A DNA stretch of 19,128 nucleotides from a bacterium (GTDB lineage Bacteria > JALSQH01), in contig JALTID010000224.1 of the NCBI GenBank assembly GCA_027004335.1, forward strand, positions 1 through 19,128. The letters run 5' to 3'. The translations under genes were made by a program, and so were the position numbers. Below the pieces are notes generated by a model. The model worked only from the letters and a program-made list of their open reading frames with translations. It had not been told where the DNA came from and searched no databases. Shown one piece after another: positions 1 through 6,487 of this stretch. The stretch's first letter is position 1; the number at the start of each line of letters is the position of its first letter.

Positions 1-452
1 ACTGGCATAAACGCTCTTGCTGTGAGACAGGGAAATGTTTCAGTGAATTTTAGGAGGAGTTTTTCTGCTCTTGAAGGATAGATTTTTACATTTTCCAGTC
101 CAAGGGTAGATTTCAGAATGAGAAGAAATGAAGATTTTTTTTGTCTTGATTCTACTAAGTGGAACTCAGTGGAAGGGGTCATGATTGAGAGGGGAATTGC
201 CGGGAAACCTCCCCCTGAGCCCAGATCAATTATTGATTTGCAATCAAAAAAAGGTAGAATTACAAGAGAGTCAACCAGGTGTAGCGGAAGAAGATTAAGT
301 TCAGTGGGGGATAACAGATTCATCTTTTCCCCCCATTTATTTAAAAGGGAAAAATAGAGACTAAATTTCTCAATGTGATCACTGCCTACTTCAGGCAATG
401 GAAGATCATTCTCATTGAAGAAATTCTCAATATATTTTTTCAGGTTATTCAT
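1..452 (-). CDS. rsmG: 16S rRNA (guanine-N7) methyltransferase RsmG, 3' end cut by window edge
   Basis: RsmG (GidB) methylates N7 of G527 in 16S rRNA using S-adenosylmethionine. The frame is open from an ATG at 450-452 to the window edge, giving the first 150 residues of a family that is usually about 210 long. Visible signatures are HLVDSL (residues 58-63), the SAM-binding loop DLGSGGGFPAIPLSI (76-90), LVESRQKKSSFL (99-110) and the start of the TARAFMP segment (144-150). The start overlaps the end of the upstream idi gene by 8 bases, so the two are probably translationally coupled. rsmG often sits beside mnmG near the origin; here it follows an isoprenoid gene instead. What is known: function of the family. 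What is inferred: that the missing C-terminus is intact. Confidence 0.93.
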   Translation of the reverse strand, partial: MNNLKKYIENFFNENDLPLPEVGSDHIEKFSLYFSLLNKWGEKMNLLSPTELNLLPLHLVDSLVILPFFDCKSIIDLGSGGGFPAIPLSIMTPSTEFHLVESRQKKSSFLLILKSTLGLENVKIYPSRAEKLLLKFTETFPCLTARAFMP

Positions 453-1461
453 CTATTATGTAGGAAACCTTGTGAAGTTCTTTGACTGTACTGGCTCCTA
501 CACCAAACATGGTAATTTTTAGTTCAAGTTTTATTTTTTCTATTAATTTGATGAGAGATTTTTCCCCCTCTGTTATAAGGGTATGAAGTGCTATTCTTCC
601 AATGGAAAAAAGCTGAGCACCAAGAACAAGGGCTTTTGCCCCCTGAAGGCCAGTGGTTATACCTCCCGTAGCTATTAGTAGGGTGCGGGAAGAAATTTCT
701 TTGACTCTTAACAGGCTTTCTCTGAGGGAAAGCCCCCATTCATTGAAACTTTCTGCGATTGCTAATTTTTCTCCGTTGCTTCTCTCCCCCTCAATTATTA
801 TCCAGTTTATTCCATCATTTCCAGCTATATCAATCCCATGGACTCCGGTTTGAACAAGTCTTTTGGCGGTAACAGCGTCCATACCACATCCTATGCTCCT
901 CACAATTACAGGGTAGCTTATTGAACTTATTAGCTCTCTAATTCTGTCAATAACCCCTGCAAAGTTTGTTTTTCCATTTTTTTGGAAAACTTCCTGCATG
1001 GGGTTAAGATGCAGCATGATTCCATCAGCTTGAATATTTGTGATCAGGGATTCAATTTCTTCATTTGAGTAGTCTTTGGTGTCAACTGCTCCAATATTTG
1101 AGAAGAGGAGAATCCCCGGTGCGACTTTTCTCACCTGGTATGTGTAGAGGAGATTTGGATTTTCAAGCATTGCTTTTTGCGATCCTACAGACATACCTAT
1201 TCCAGTTACATGGGCAACCCTGGCAAGTGTCATATTTATTGATTCTGCTTCGGGTGTACCTCCTGTCAGAGGAGCAATGAGGATTGGTGCAGAAAGGGTA
1301 TGGTTAAAAATTGTGATGGATGTGTCTACTTCCTCAAAATTGATGTCGGGCAGAAGCTCTGGAATGAGCCTTATTTTGTCAAGAGAATGAGAAGTTATGA
1401 AAGGATAATTCAGTGCAAGTTTGAGTTGATCCTTTTTACTATCTGATGTTTCATCCATCAT
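445..1461 (-). CDS. fni: Type 2 isopentenyl-diphosphate delta-isomerase (FMN-dependent)
   Basis: This 338-residue protein should interconvert isopentenyl and dimethylallyl diphosphate in the cytoplasm with reduced FMN and Mg2+. Family features in order are the N-terminal barrel segment APLTGGTPE (63-71), GIGMSVGSQKAMLE (87-100), HLNPMQEVFQ (151-160) with the catalytic-site Gln156 and metal-ligand Glu157, PVIVRSIGCGMD (184-195), and the phosphate-binding loop ATGGITTGLQGAKAL (264-278) followed by SIGR. It diverges from the textbook form: the N-terminal Arg-Lys-x-x-His stretch appears as SKKDQL (8-13), MTGG is LTGG, and the usual GGTSW-like loop reads DGINW. The start overlaps the upstream CNBD gene as ATGA, and its stop overlaps rsmG. 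A second in-frame ATG follows immediately. It is definitely an IDI-2 fold; activity is inferred. Confidence 0.88.
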   Translation of the reverse strand: MMDETSDSKKDQLKLALNYPFITSHSLDKIRLIPELLPDINFEEVDTSITIFNHTLSAPILIAPLTGGTPEAESINMTLARVAHVTGIGMSVGSQKAMLENPNLLYTYQVRKVAPGILLFSNIGAVDTKDYSNEEIESLITNIQADGIMLHLNPMQEVFQKNGKTNFAGVIDRIRELISSISYPVIVRSIGCGMDAVTAKRLVQTGVHGIDIAGNDGINWIIIEGERSNGEKLAIAESFNEWGLSLRESLLRVKEISSRTLLIATGGITTGLQGAKALVLGAQLFSIGRIALHTLITEGEKSLIKLIEKIKLELKITMFGVGASTVKELHKVSYIIDE

Positions 1462-1871
1462 GATAACCTTGATTTAAGTTCAGGATGGTTTTTAAGAATC
1501 TTCAGCAACTCTTCCCTTGGAAAAGAGACGACTCTGGAATCTTCAAGAGCCTTCACATTGTTTTTATATTTTTCACCTTCTACTGCTCCTTCTATCCCAA
1601 AGAGGTTTCCGGGTTTTATTATCCTGATAATTTTCTTCTTATTGTGGCTTTCTTTAAATTCTAACAATCTTCCCGAGTACAGAATAAAGAAGAACAGGGG
1701 TTTTTCCTCTGAATGAAATACATATTCGCCTCTTAGAGAAGTTACGATAGCTGCATTTTCCAGTAGTTCCTGTCTCTCTGTAAGAGAAATGGTTTTGAAA
1801 ATTGGAGTGTTTTTTGTAATATCAAGAAGTTTTTCAACATCTTCAAATGATAGTTGATCAAGTGTAGCCAT
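1458..1871 (-). CDS. Cyclic-nucleotide-binding-fold (CAP_ED) protein without DNA-binding domain
   Basis: This 137-residue protein consists of one CNBD/cupin-like effector domain. The lead helix PIFKTISLTERQELLENA is followed by GEYVF, the sheet FFFILYSGRLLEF, the glycine turn IIKPGNLFGIEGAVEG, and a closing strand and helix VVSFPREELLKILKNHPEL. No helix-turn-helix or enzyme domain follows, so it is a stand-alone sensor or protein-interaction module rather than a Crp/Fnr regulator. The phosphate-binding cassette normally reads FGE(L/I) followed by Arg-x-Ala. Here it is FGIEGAVEGEKYKNNVKA, so the Arg that holds the cyclic phosphate seems absent and cAMP binding is doubtful. I chose the ATG at 1871 because AAGGTGAG lies 4 bases upstream of it; an ATG five codons earlier (1886) would overlap the transporter gene. 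It sits between a DASS transporter and idi. Confidence 0.72.
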   Translation of the reverse strand: MATLDQLSFEDVEKLLDITKNTPIFKTISLTERQELLENAAIVTSLRGEYVFHSEEKPLFFFILYSGRLLEFKESHNKKKIIRIIKPGNLFGIEGAVEGEKYKNNVKALEDSRVVSFPREELLKILKNHPELKSRLS

Positions 1872-1875
1872 TCTC

Positions 1876-3345
1876 TCACCTTGCAATGGAAGGTAATACA
1901 GGGAGAAAGTATAAGTATAGAGTTATAGTAATTGCCGCAAAGAGGTCAAGCCATATCCCGGCTTTTGCCATATCTTTTATTTCTACCACTCCAGCTCCCA
2001 TTATAATGGCGTTAGGAGGAGTTGCAACCGGTAACATATAAGCATTGGAGGCTCCAAGAGTTGCAGGAATAAGTAGAATTAGTGGATTTATATGACTTAT
2101 CTGGGCGATGCCTGCTAAAATCGGAAGCATAATTGTAGTTGTTGCAGTGTTTGAAGTGAATTCTGTTACAATCTCAAGTGTTACTACGACAATAAAAATA
2201 AGCAAAATAGGATGTAGTGTCGTAATAAATGCAAGTTCATGTCCAACCCAGTGGGTCAGGTGACTCACCTTGAAAGCTTTTGCGAGGGCAAAACCACCGC
2301 CAAAGAGAAAGAGTACTTCCCATGGGATATTTTTGATATCTTTCCAGTCAAGCAGGTATTTGTCCTTTACAGATTTTGAAGGGATAAAGAATAACAGGAG
2401 AGCAAAGAACATAGCCACGGTTGCATCAGTTATAAGTTTTTTATATGGAAAAAGGTCTGCCCACCCTGGAATGGTAACCTTCCCTATGGTTATACCTCCT
2501 CTGGTTATCCACCCTATTGCAACAAGCGCGAACACAATTGAAACGACTTTTTCTTCATATGTCATGGGACCGAGGTTTGTCTTTTCTTCTCTAATGACAT
2601 TTTTGATTTTTTCTTTTGGAAGTTTTTTAAATGGGAAACCGAAAGTTACCATGTAAAGCCATGCAAATGCAAGAGTGAAAATACTTACAGGGAATCCGAT
2701 CATAAACCACTGCGAAAAGGTTATCTGCTGATTGAATAACTTCTGATACATCCCTGCAAGGACGAGGTTTGGTGGGGTACCCACCAGAGTAGCGACCCCC
2801 CCGATTGTTGCTGCATAAGCTATAGAGAGCATAAGAGTTTTGGAAAAATTGATCATATCTCTGCTTTTTTCTAACTTTTCTCCAAAGCTTGCAAGTACTG
2901 CTATTCCAATGGGCATCATCATAAGTGTGGTAGCGGTATTGGACATCCACATTGATAGAAACCATGTTGCTATCATAAAACCTAAAATTATTGTTTTGGG
3001 ATTACTGCCGAGGAAATTTACAATATTTACTGCGATTCTTTTATGGAGATTCCACTTCTGTATTGATTCAGCTATGATTAAGCCACCTAAAAATAAGAAA
3101 ATATCCTGGTCTGCGTATGGAGGGCTTACCTCTTTTGCGCCCATTACCCCGAAGAGAGGAAAAATTACAAGGGGAACCATAGCTGTGACACCCATTGGTA
3201 AAGCATCAGTTATCCACCAGATCGCCATTAAAAGAGTTGTTCCAAGAACAACTTTTCCTGAGAAGCTGAGCCCATGTAAGTTGAATGGTAAAACGATTAC
3301 GAAAAAAAGAATACCCACTAAAATCCATACAAACTTACTTCTCAT
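1876..3345 (-). CDS. DASS-family (SLC13-like) sodium:dicarboxylate/anion symporter
   Basis: This 489-residue integral membrane protein should import di- or tricarboxylates (succinate, malate, citrate) or another divalent anion with sodium across the inner membrane. Both diagnostic SNT motifs are present: SNTATTLMMMP at 135-145 and SNTATTTIMLP at 398-408. Each is followed by its helical hairpin partner, GTPPNLVLAG at 189-198 and ATPPNAIIMGAG at 441-452. This is the duplicated substrate and sodium site of the family. Hydrophobic stretches run through the whole length, with a hydrophilic loop at about 240-268. Length is normal. A GTGAGGT ribosome-binding site precedes the ATG. A TATAAT at 3365-3370 (read on the minus strand) lies just upstream, but I see no convincing -35. 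The stop is 4 bases before the CNBD gene, which may tune or sense its activity (inference). Substrate cannot be read from sequence. Confidence 0.9.
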   Translation of the reverse strand: MRSKFVWILVGILFFVIVLPFNLHGLSFSGKVVLGTTLLMAIWWITDALPMGVTAMVPLVIFPLFGVMGAKEVSPPYADQDIFLFLGGLIIAESIQKWNLHKRIAVNIVNFLGSNPKTIILGFMIATWFLSMWMSNTATTLMMMPIGIAVLASFGEKLEKSRDMINFSKTLMLSIAYAATIGGVATLVGTPPNLVLAGMYQKLFNQQITFSQWFMIGFPVSIFTLAFAWLYMVTFGFPFKKLPKEKIKNVIREEKTNLGPMTYEEKVVSIVFALVAIGWITRGGITIGKVTIPGWADLFPYKKLITDATVAMFFALLLFFIPSKSVKDKYLLDWKDIKNIPWEVLFLFGGGFALAKAFKVSHLTHWVGHELAFITTLHPILLIFIVVVTLEIVTEFTSNTATTTIMLPILAGIAQISHINPLILLIPATLGASNAYMLPVATPPNAIIMGAGVVEIKDMAKAGIWLDLFAAITITLYLYFLPVLPSIAR

Positions 3346-3365
3346 ATTAACCTCACTTTTTCAAA

Positions 3366-3614
3366 TTATATCACTCCGTCCTCTCCAGTAAAAGGCAAAA
3401 TCTCAGTTAAATTATCACCCCCAAGCTCCTCCCGGATTACTTCAATCACCTCAAAAAATTCTTTTTCTAACTGTGGAGGGACTGATACTTCAACAATTCC
3501 TGCTTTCCCGTCAACTGTATGAATGAGGCAGAGACCATCGTATCCTTCTGTTATAAAACGGAAATATGCAATATTTCTTGGCTCAATATAAAATTTTTTC
3601 GTCAGGATTTCCAT
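3366..3614 (-). CDS. DUF4911-like small protein
   Basis: An 82-residue soluble protein, acidic towards its C-terminus. The core IEPRNIAYFRFITEGYDGL (11-29) followed by HTVDGKAGIVEVSVPP matches what I remember of DUF4911: a short alpha/beta protein commonly encoded beside a U32-family peptidase in anaerobic bacteria. No catalytic motif, cysteine pair or signal peptide is visible, and its function is not known to me. The start ATG lies inside the last 11 codons of the upstream U32-derived frame, so translation of the two is probably coupled. It is followed 20 bases later by the DASS transporter. Its reading frame is intact although its expected partner is shortened, which suggests it works independently or has not yet decayed. 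Confidence 0.62.
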   Translation of the reverse strand: MEILTKKFYIEPRNIAYFRFITEGYDGLCLIHTVDGKAGIVEVSVPPQLEKEFFEVIEVIREELGGDNLTEILPFTGEDGVI

Positions 3615-3798
3615 TTTTAACTCTATTTTTGATTCGGAAAATGGTGCCTTCTGGTAGTTCTTCCTCTGAAAAATTTTTACTGAACTGCCTTAGACTGAAT
3701 TCTTTTCCACTCCCATAAACAGCATCTGTGCCATAGAGAATCGCAAATTTCAGTTTTTCAAAGTCCCCCGCAGGGGCAAGGAGTTCAGGCTTTTTCAC
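3583..3798 (-). pseudogene. U32-family peptidase gene reduced to a 71-codon remnant (internal deletion)
   Basis: The first 48 residues are a good match to the U32 (collagenase-like, PrtC/YhbU/TrhP type) N-terminus: KKPELLAPAGDFEKLKFAI, then YGTDAVYGSGKEFSLR and KNFSEEEL. Full-length members run to roughly 400 residues or more, but this frame ends at residue 71. The tail (FRIKNRVKNGNPDEKIL, 54-70) faintly resembles the NRF-x-x-GD-x-x-E-x-L segment of the U32 C-terminal domain, so the simplest reading is an in-frame deletion that removed the middle of the gene. The start is GTG with no clear Shine-Dalgarno site. DUF4911 overlaps its 3' end as expected for this gene pair. It could also be a genuine micro-protein or an assembly collapse; the catalytic barrel is absent in any case. 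Confidence 0.7.
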
Positions 3799-3823
3799 AA
3801 TTTTTATTATAACTTTTTGAAAA

Positions 3824-4402
3824 TTATTGTCTACATAAAATGAACCAGTTGGGCATAGCTTTGCCCTTTTTATAGGCTCTACCGATCACAACATCCTTAT
3901 TTACCCATCTTAAATGATCAATCATGTTACAGTAGACAAATCTGCTCAATCCTCTGCAGTTAGGCTTTATATTTGGCCAATCCAGCGGCTTTTCTGAAGG
4001 GATTTTTAAGTAATTAACGAAAGCCTCTTTTGAATCTGGATCTGGTTTTTCAAGGATCATGTAGCCCCAGCCTGTTAACCATGCAATAGACTGGTTGTTA
4101 TACCCTCCTATAGTCCCGTCACCCTGCCTGTAGAAGACTTTCTGAAATCGGGTGAAAGCCGGGAGGGAGTTCCTTCCTTCAAATACGAAAGGTTTTAGCA
4201 ACTCTGCATCTTCTGGGACAAAATAATCAAGGGTAAGGGAAGTAGGAGTATTTTCTGCCAGATCCCAGAGTTTCGTCTGTTCCTTTTTCCCCAGAGATAG
4301 AGTTTCTTTTAACTCTTCCTCATGAGGGAGGGAATCCAGGAAATCTGTTATTTCCTTTAAAGTAATCCCTTCTTTCTTCAGAAGATCTTTAAATTTTCCC
4401 AT
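3824..4402 (-). CDS. Conserved-looking hypothetical protein, 192 aa
   Basis: I do not recognise this protein. It is soluble, has no signal peptide or membrane segment, and begins with a charged helical region (residues 1-50, Lys/Glu-rich with FKDLLKKEGITLKEITDFL). A more globular, aromatic-rich part follows: DYFVPEDAELLKPF (59-72), RQGDGTIGGYNNQSIAWLTG (92-111), CRGLSRFVYCNMIDHLRWV (149-167) and the end PNWFILC. Cysteines are at 149, 158 and 190, too scattered for a zinc ribbon. The start at 4402 is chosen because AGAGGAGG lies 7 bases upstream and a promoter sits just beyond. An ATG 51 bases earlier would place the start inside that promoter's -35 box. It is the first gene of the minus-strand run and is 25 bases from the U32 remnant. 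Confidence 0.75.
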   Translation of the reverse strand: MGKFKDLLKKEGITLKEITDFLDSLPHEEELKETLSLGKKEQTKLWDLAENTPTSLTLDYFVPEDAELLKPFVFEGRNSLPAFTRFQKVFYRQGDGTIGGYNNQSIAWLTGWGYMILEKPDPDSKEAFVNYLKIPSEKPLDWPNIKPNCRGLSRFVYCNMIDHLRWVNKDVVIGRAYKKGKAMPNWFILCRQ

Positions 4403-4424
4403 TTTTATACCTCCTCTGAAGAGA

Positions 4425-4453
4425 AGTATAAACTTTTTGCTATTTTTTTTCAA
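4425..4453 (-). promoter_or_regulatory. Sigma70-type promoter for the minus-strand operon
   Basis: On the minus strand TTGAAA (4448-4453) is separated by 17 bases from TATACT (4425-4430), five of six matches to each consensus box. Transcription would start near 4418, about 16 bases before the chosen ATG at 4402 and just upstream of the AGAGGAGG ribosome-binding site. Confidence 0.65.
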
Positions 4454-4484
4454 ATAAAGTGAAAGAAGGTAAAAGTTCTGTGTG

Positions 4485-4628
4485 TTATTTTCTGGAGGTA
4501 GATGGTGAGGGATGGGGCGGACCTTCGGCCTGCCCCTCCCGCAGATGTACTCTTAGCGGTTGCATCATTTCCTTTATATCCGAATAGTCATGGTGAATAT
4601 GAATGCCTGGAACAATCCTCAACACCAT
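4485..4628 (-). other. Possible 47-aa reading frame or coding remnant in the divergent spacer
   Basis: From an ATG at 4626-4628 the minus strand is open for 47 codons to a TAA at 4485-4487, and open for a further 11 codons upstream of the ATG. The product starts MVLRIVPGIHIHHDYSDIKE and ends in a Pro/Ser-rich tail encoded by the GC-rich hairpin at 4509-4540. The AAAGGG upstream abuts the ATG, so it is poorly spaced as a ribosome-binding site. I recognise no family. It could be a decayed gene end, a small protein or chance. Confidence 0.2.
4509..4540. repeat. GC-rich imperfect hairpin in AT-rich divergent spacer
   Basis: The arms GGGA-T-GGGGCGGACC and GGCCTGCCCC-TCCC around a TTC loop pair over 14 positions with one bulge, one mismatch and one G-T. 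The local base composition is far richer in GC than the flanking A/T tracts. No T-run follows on either strand, so it is not a classical terminator. It may be an operator, a REP-like element or the end of an eroded element. The remaining spacer (4403-4666) shows only the minus-strand promoter and no convincing promoter for the rightward gene. Confidence 0.5.
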
Positions 4629-4666
4629 CCCTTTCCCATGATTGAATTTTATGCTAATTTTTTATT

Positions 4667-6487
4667 GTGAAGAAGATATTTATGATAGCAGGTTTATTTT
4701 TACTTTTTGCGTGCAATAGTGGTAAAAGTTTCACTGATATAGCGCAAAGAGGCTACATCCAGAATGTACAGGGAATAAAAATTGTTCATCTTTATGGCAC
4801 TCCTTATGAAATGGGATATGAGCATGGACGACTCCTTAAAACTGAGATCAGGGCATTCTACACGGAATTTTTTGAAAAAGCTGTTTTACCTGTAATTAAT
4901 CGGAATAAAACGCTCCTCATAGAATATTTTGATTACAGCTCGGAAAAATACAGTGGAGATAATTTCGCAAAACAACTTGTTCTGGATTCCGCCCATGAAA
5001 TGGAAAAATCAATTCCAGAAAGGTACATTGAGGAGATGAAAGGAATTGCTGATGGATCCGGGTTGCCATACGATGAGATCCTGATTATTAACACTTTTCC
5101 CGATGTTGTGGATTCCTTTCTTGAGATAGGAAACCTCTTTCAGGCTCTTGATGCGCCATTTATTAAGAGTATCATCTTTCCACGAGAAACAACAGAGGAT
5201 GGCATAGATAATAACGGGGATGGGGTAATTGATGCGCAGGATGAGAATGTAGTTTCACCTTACACTACTTCTCCTTTCGCAATTTATAGAGGTTTGAGTC
5301 CAGATGATTCAATAGAGGTAACTCTTCACGATGATGACGGAGTAGATCCCGAAAGGACGAAGGTTTACCTCAATGGAGAATTATGTGAAAAGTGTCCATT
5401 GTCTGAAACTGGAAATGATCTAAAAATAACAATATCAGATCTTCCCTTTCAGAATGGTAAGCTTTTTATTGAAATTGATTCGGCAGATAAAAAAGTGGTG
5501 GATTCGCCTCCTCCCCCCCATACAAATGCCATGAGGAGAGAGAGATTTTTACTCTTAGAGAATAGGGATACTTCTCTTCTCTCAGCTCCCAATTTTTCAG
5601 AAGGGATGATAACAGGTAGAGGAGCAGTCTCCAGTACTTTTGGCATCGTAAAAAATAATAATGTAATGGTGGGCAGGAATTTTATCTTTATGGATCTTAA
5701 TATTCTCCATCTTTACACATATCTTTTTGTGTATCACCCGGATTCGGGGAATCAGGTTATCTCAGCTGCTTTGCCCGGGATGGTTGGAGTTTTGACGGGA
5801 ATCAATGACAGAGGACTTTTTATTTCAGCAAATCAGGTTGAGAATGCTGATAATTCGGTAATAAAATCTATAGTTGACGAATTTAAAGTTTTCCTCTCAG
5901 GGGTTCCTGCAGATATAGCAGCAGGGGAAGCTCTGGAAGATTACGCAACATCCATTAGTGCTGAAGAATTCCTGAAATCATTTAACATTCCATCAGGCTG
6001 GAATTTTTTCGTTGCTGATAAAAATGGAAACCTTATCGCTGTAGAAAGGGATGCAGGTGTATGGGGCGGAGCTGGTAGAGCTTATTCTCCTGAAATTACT
6101 AAATGTTCTTCAACTTTCTGTCCCTTTAATTCTCCCGATGAACTCTGGGTAACAGGCGACTATGTCTTTAACCTGCCAGACATTGATTATGATCTTCTGG
6201 GAGGAGCTTTTCATCTACCTCCTCAGAATAAATGGGCATTCAGCTACTTCAGTGGTCTTAACACATTTTATGCCATAAAAACGCTTTTAAAGAAAGAGAA
6301 GGTTTCTACTGTTGACGATTTAATCCCGCTTTTGAAGCAGGCTTATTTATTTTCACCTGGCAATACAATTCACTCTCTTGCACTGGATCTTGTTAATATG
6401 GATGGATTCGTGGCACAGGGAAATGCCACTGCTACCGAGGGAGATTATGTATTCCTTGATTTTGAGAAACTTTTTAACAGTAAGTAG
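4667..6487 (+). CDS. Lipoprotein, C45/acyltransferase-like Ntn hydrolase with calcium-loop and Ig-like insertion
   Basis: A 606-residue exported lipoprotein. The signal MKKIFMIAGLFLLFAC has the lipobox cysteine at 16. Residues 37-160 carry the N-terminal part of the C45 (isopenicillin-N acyltransferase/phospholipase B-like) fold: GTPYEMGYEHG, then IPERYIEEMKGIADGSGLPYDEIL. The Ntn-hydrolase core resumes at about 318 with GRGAVSSTFGI, VMVGRN (333-338), ALPGMVGVLTGINDRGLFIS and FFVADKNGNLIAVE. Between them lies an insertion (about 173-295) with the calcium-type loop DGIDNNGDGVIDAQDE and a small beta-rich segment. The family nucleophile, usually Cys in G-C-T-S-F, aligns with Ser322. If autoproteolysis occurs, the insertion stays on the N-terminal chain. 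The start is GTG without a clear ribosome-binding site; a later ATG (codon 6) would break the signal peptide. Substrate unknown. Confidence 0.72.
   Translation: MKKIFMIAGLFLLFACNSGKSFTDIAQRGYIQNVQGIKIVHLYGTPYEMGYEHGRLLKTEIRAFYTEFFEKAVLPVINRNKTLLIEYFDYSSEKYSGDNFAKQLVLDSAHEMEKSIPERYIEEMKGIADGSGLPYDEILIINTFPDVVDSFLEIGNLFQALDAPFIKSIIFPRETTEDGIDNNGDGVIDAQDENVVSPYTTSPFAIYRGLSPDDSIEVTLHDDDGVDPERTKVYLNGELCEKCPLSETGNDLKITISDLPFQNGKLFIEIDSADKKVVDSPPPPHTNAMRRERFLLLENRDTSLLSAPNFSEGMITGRGAVSSTFGIVKNNNVMVGRNFIFMDLNILHLYTYLFVYHPDSGNQVISAALPGMVGVLTGINDRGLFISANQVENADNSVIKSIVDEFKVFLSGVPADIAAGEALEDYATSISAEEFLKSFNIPSGWNFFVADKNGNLIAVERDAGVWGGAGRAYSPEITKCSSTFCPFNSPDELWVTGDYVFNLPDIDYDLLGGAFHLPPQNKWAFSYFSGLNTFYAIKTLLKKEKVSTVDDLIPLLKQAYLFSPGNTIHSLALDLVNMDGFVAQGNATATEGDYVFLDFEKLFNSK

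Noticed and set aside
118-357. 79-codon plus-strand frame near the left edge
   Set aside because: It is antisense to rsmG, whose motifs are unmistakable on the minus strand; the frame's product has no family features.
2840-3391. 183-codon plus-strand frame
   Set aside because: It lies opposite the DASS transporter gene, whose SNT motifs settle the coding strand.
3583-3798. Calling the U32 frame an intact peptidase gene
   Set aside because: Only the N-terminal 48 residues match; the barrel and catalytic region are missing.
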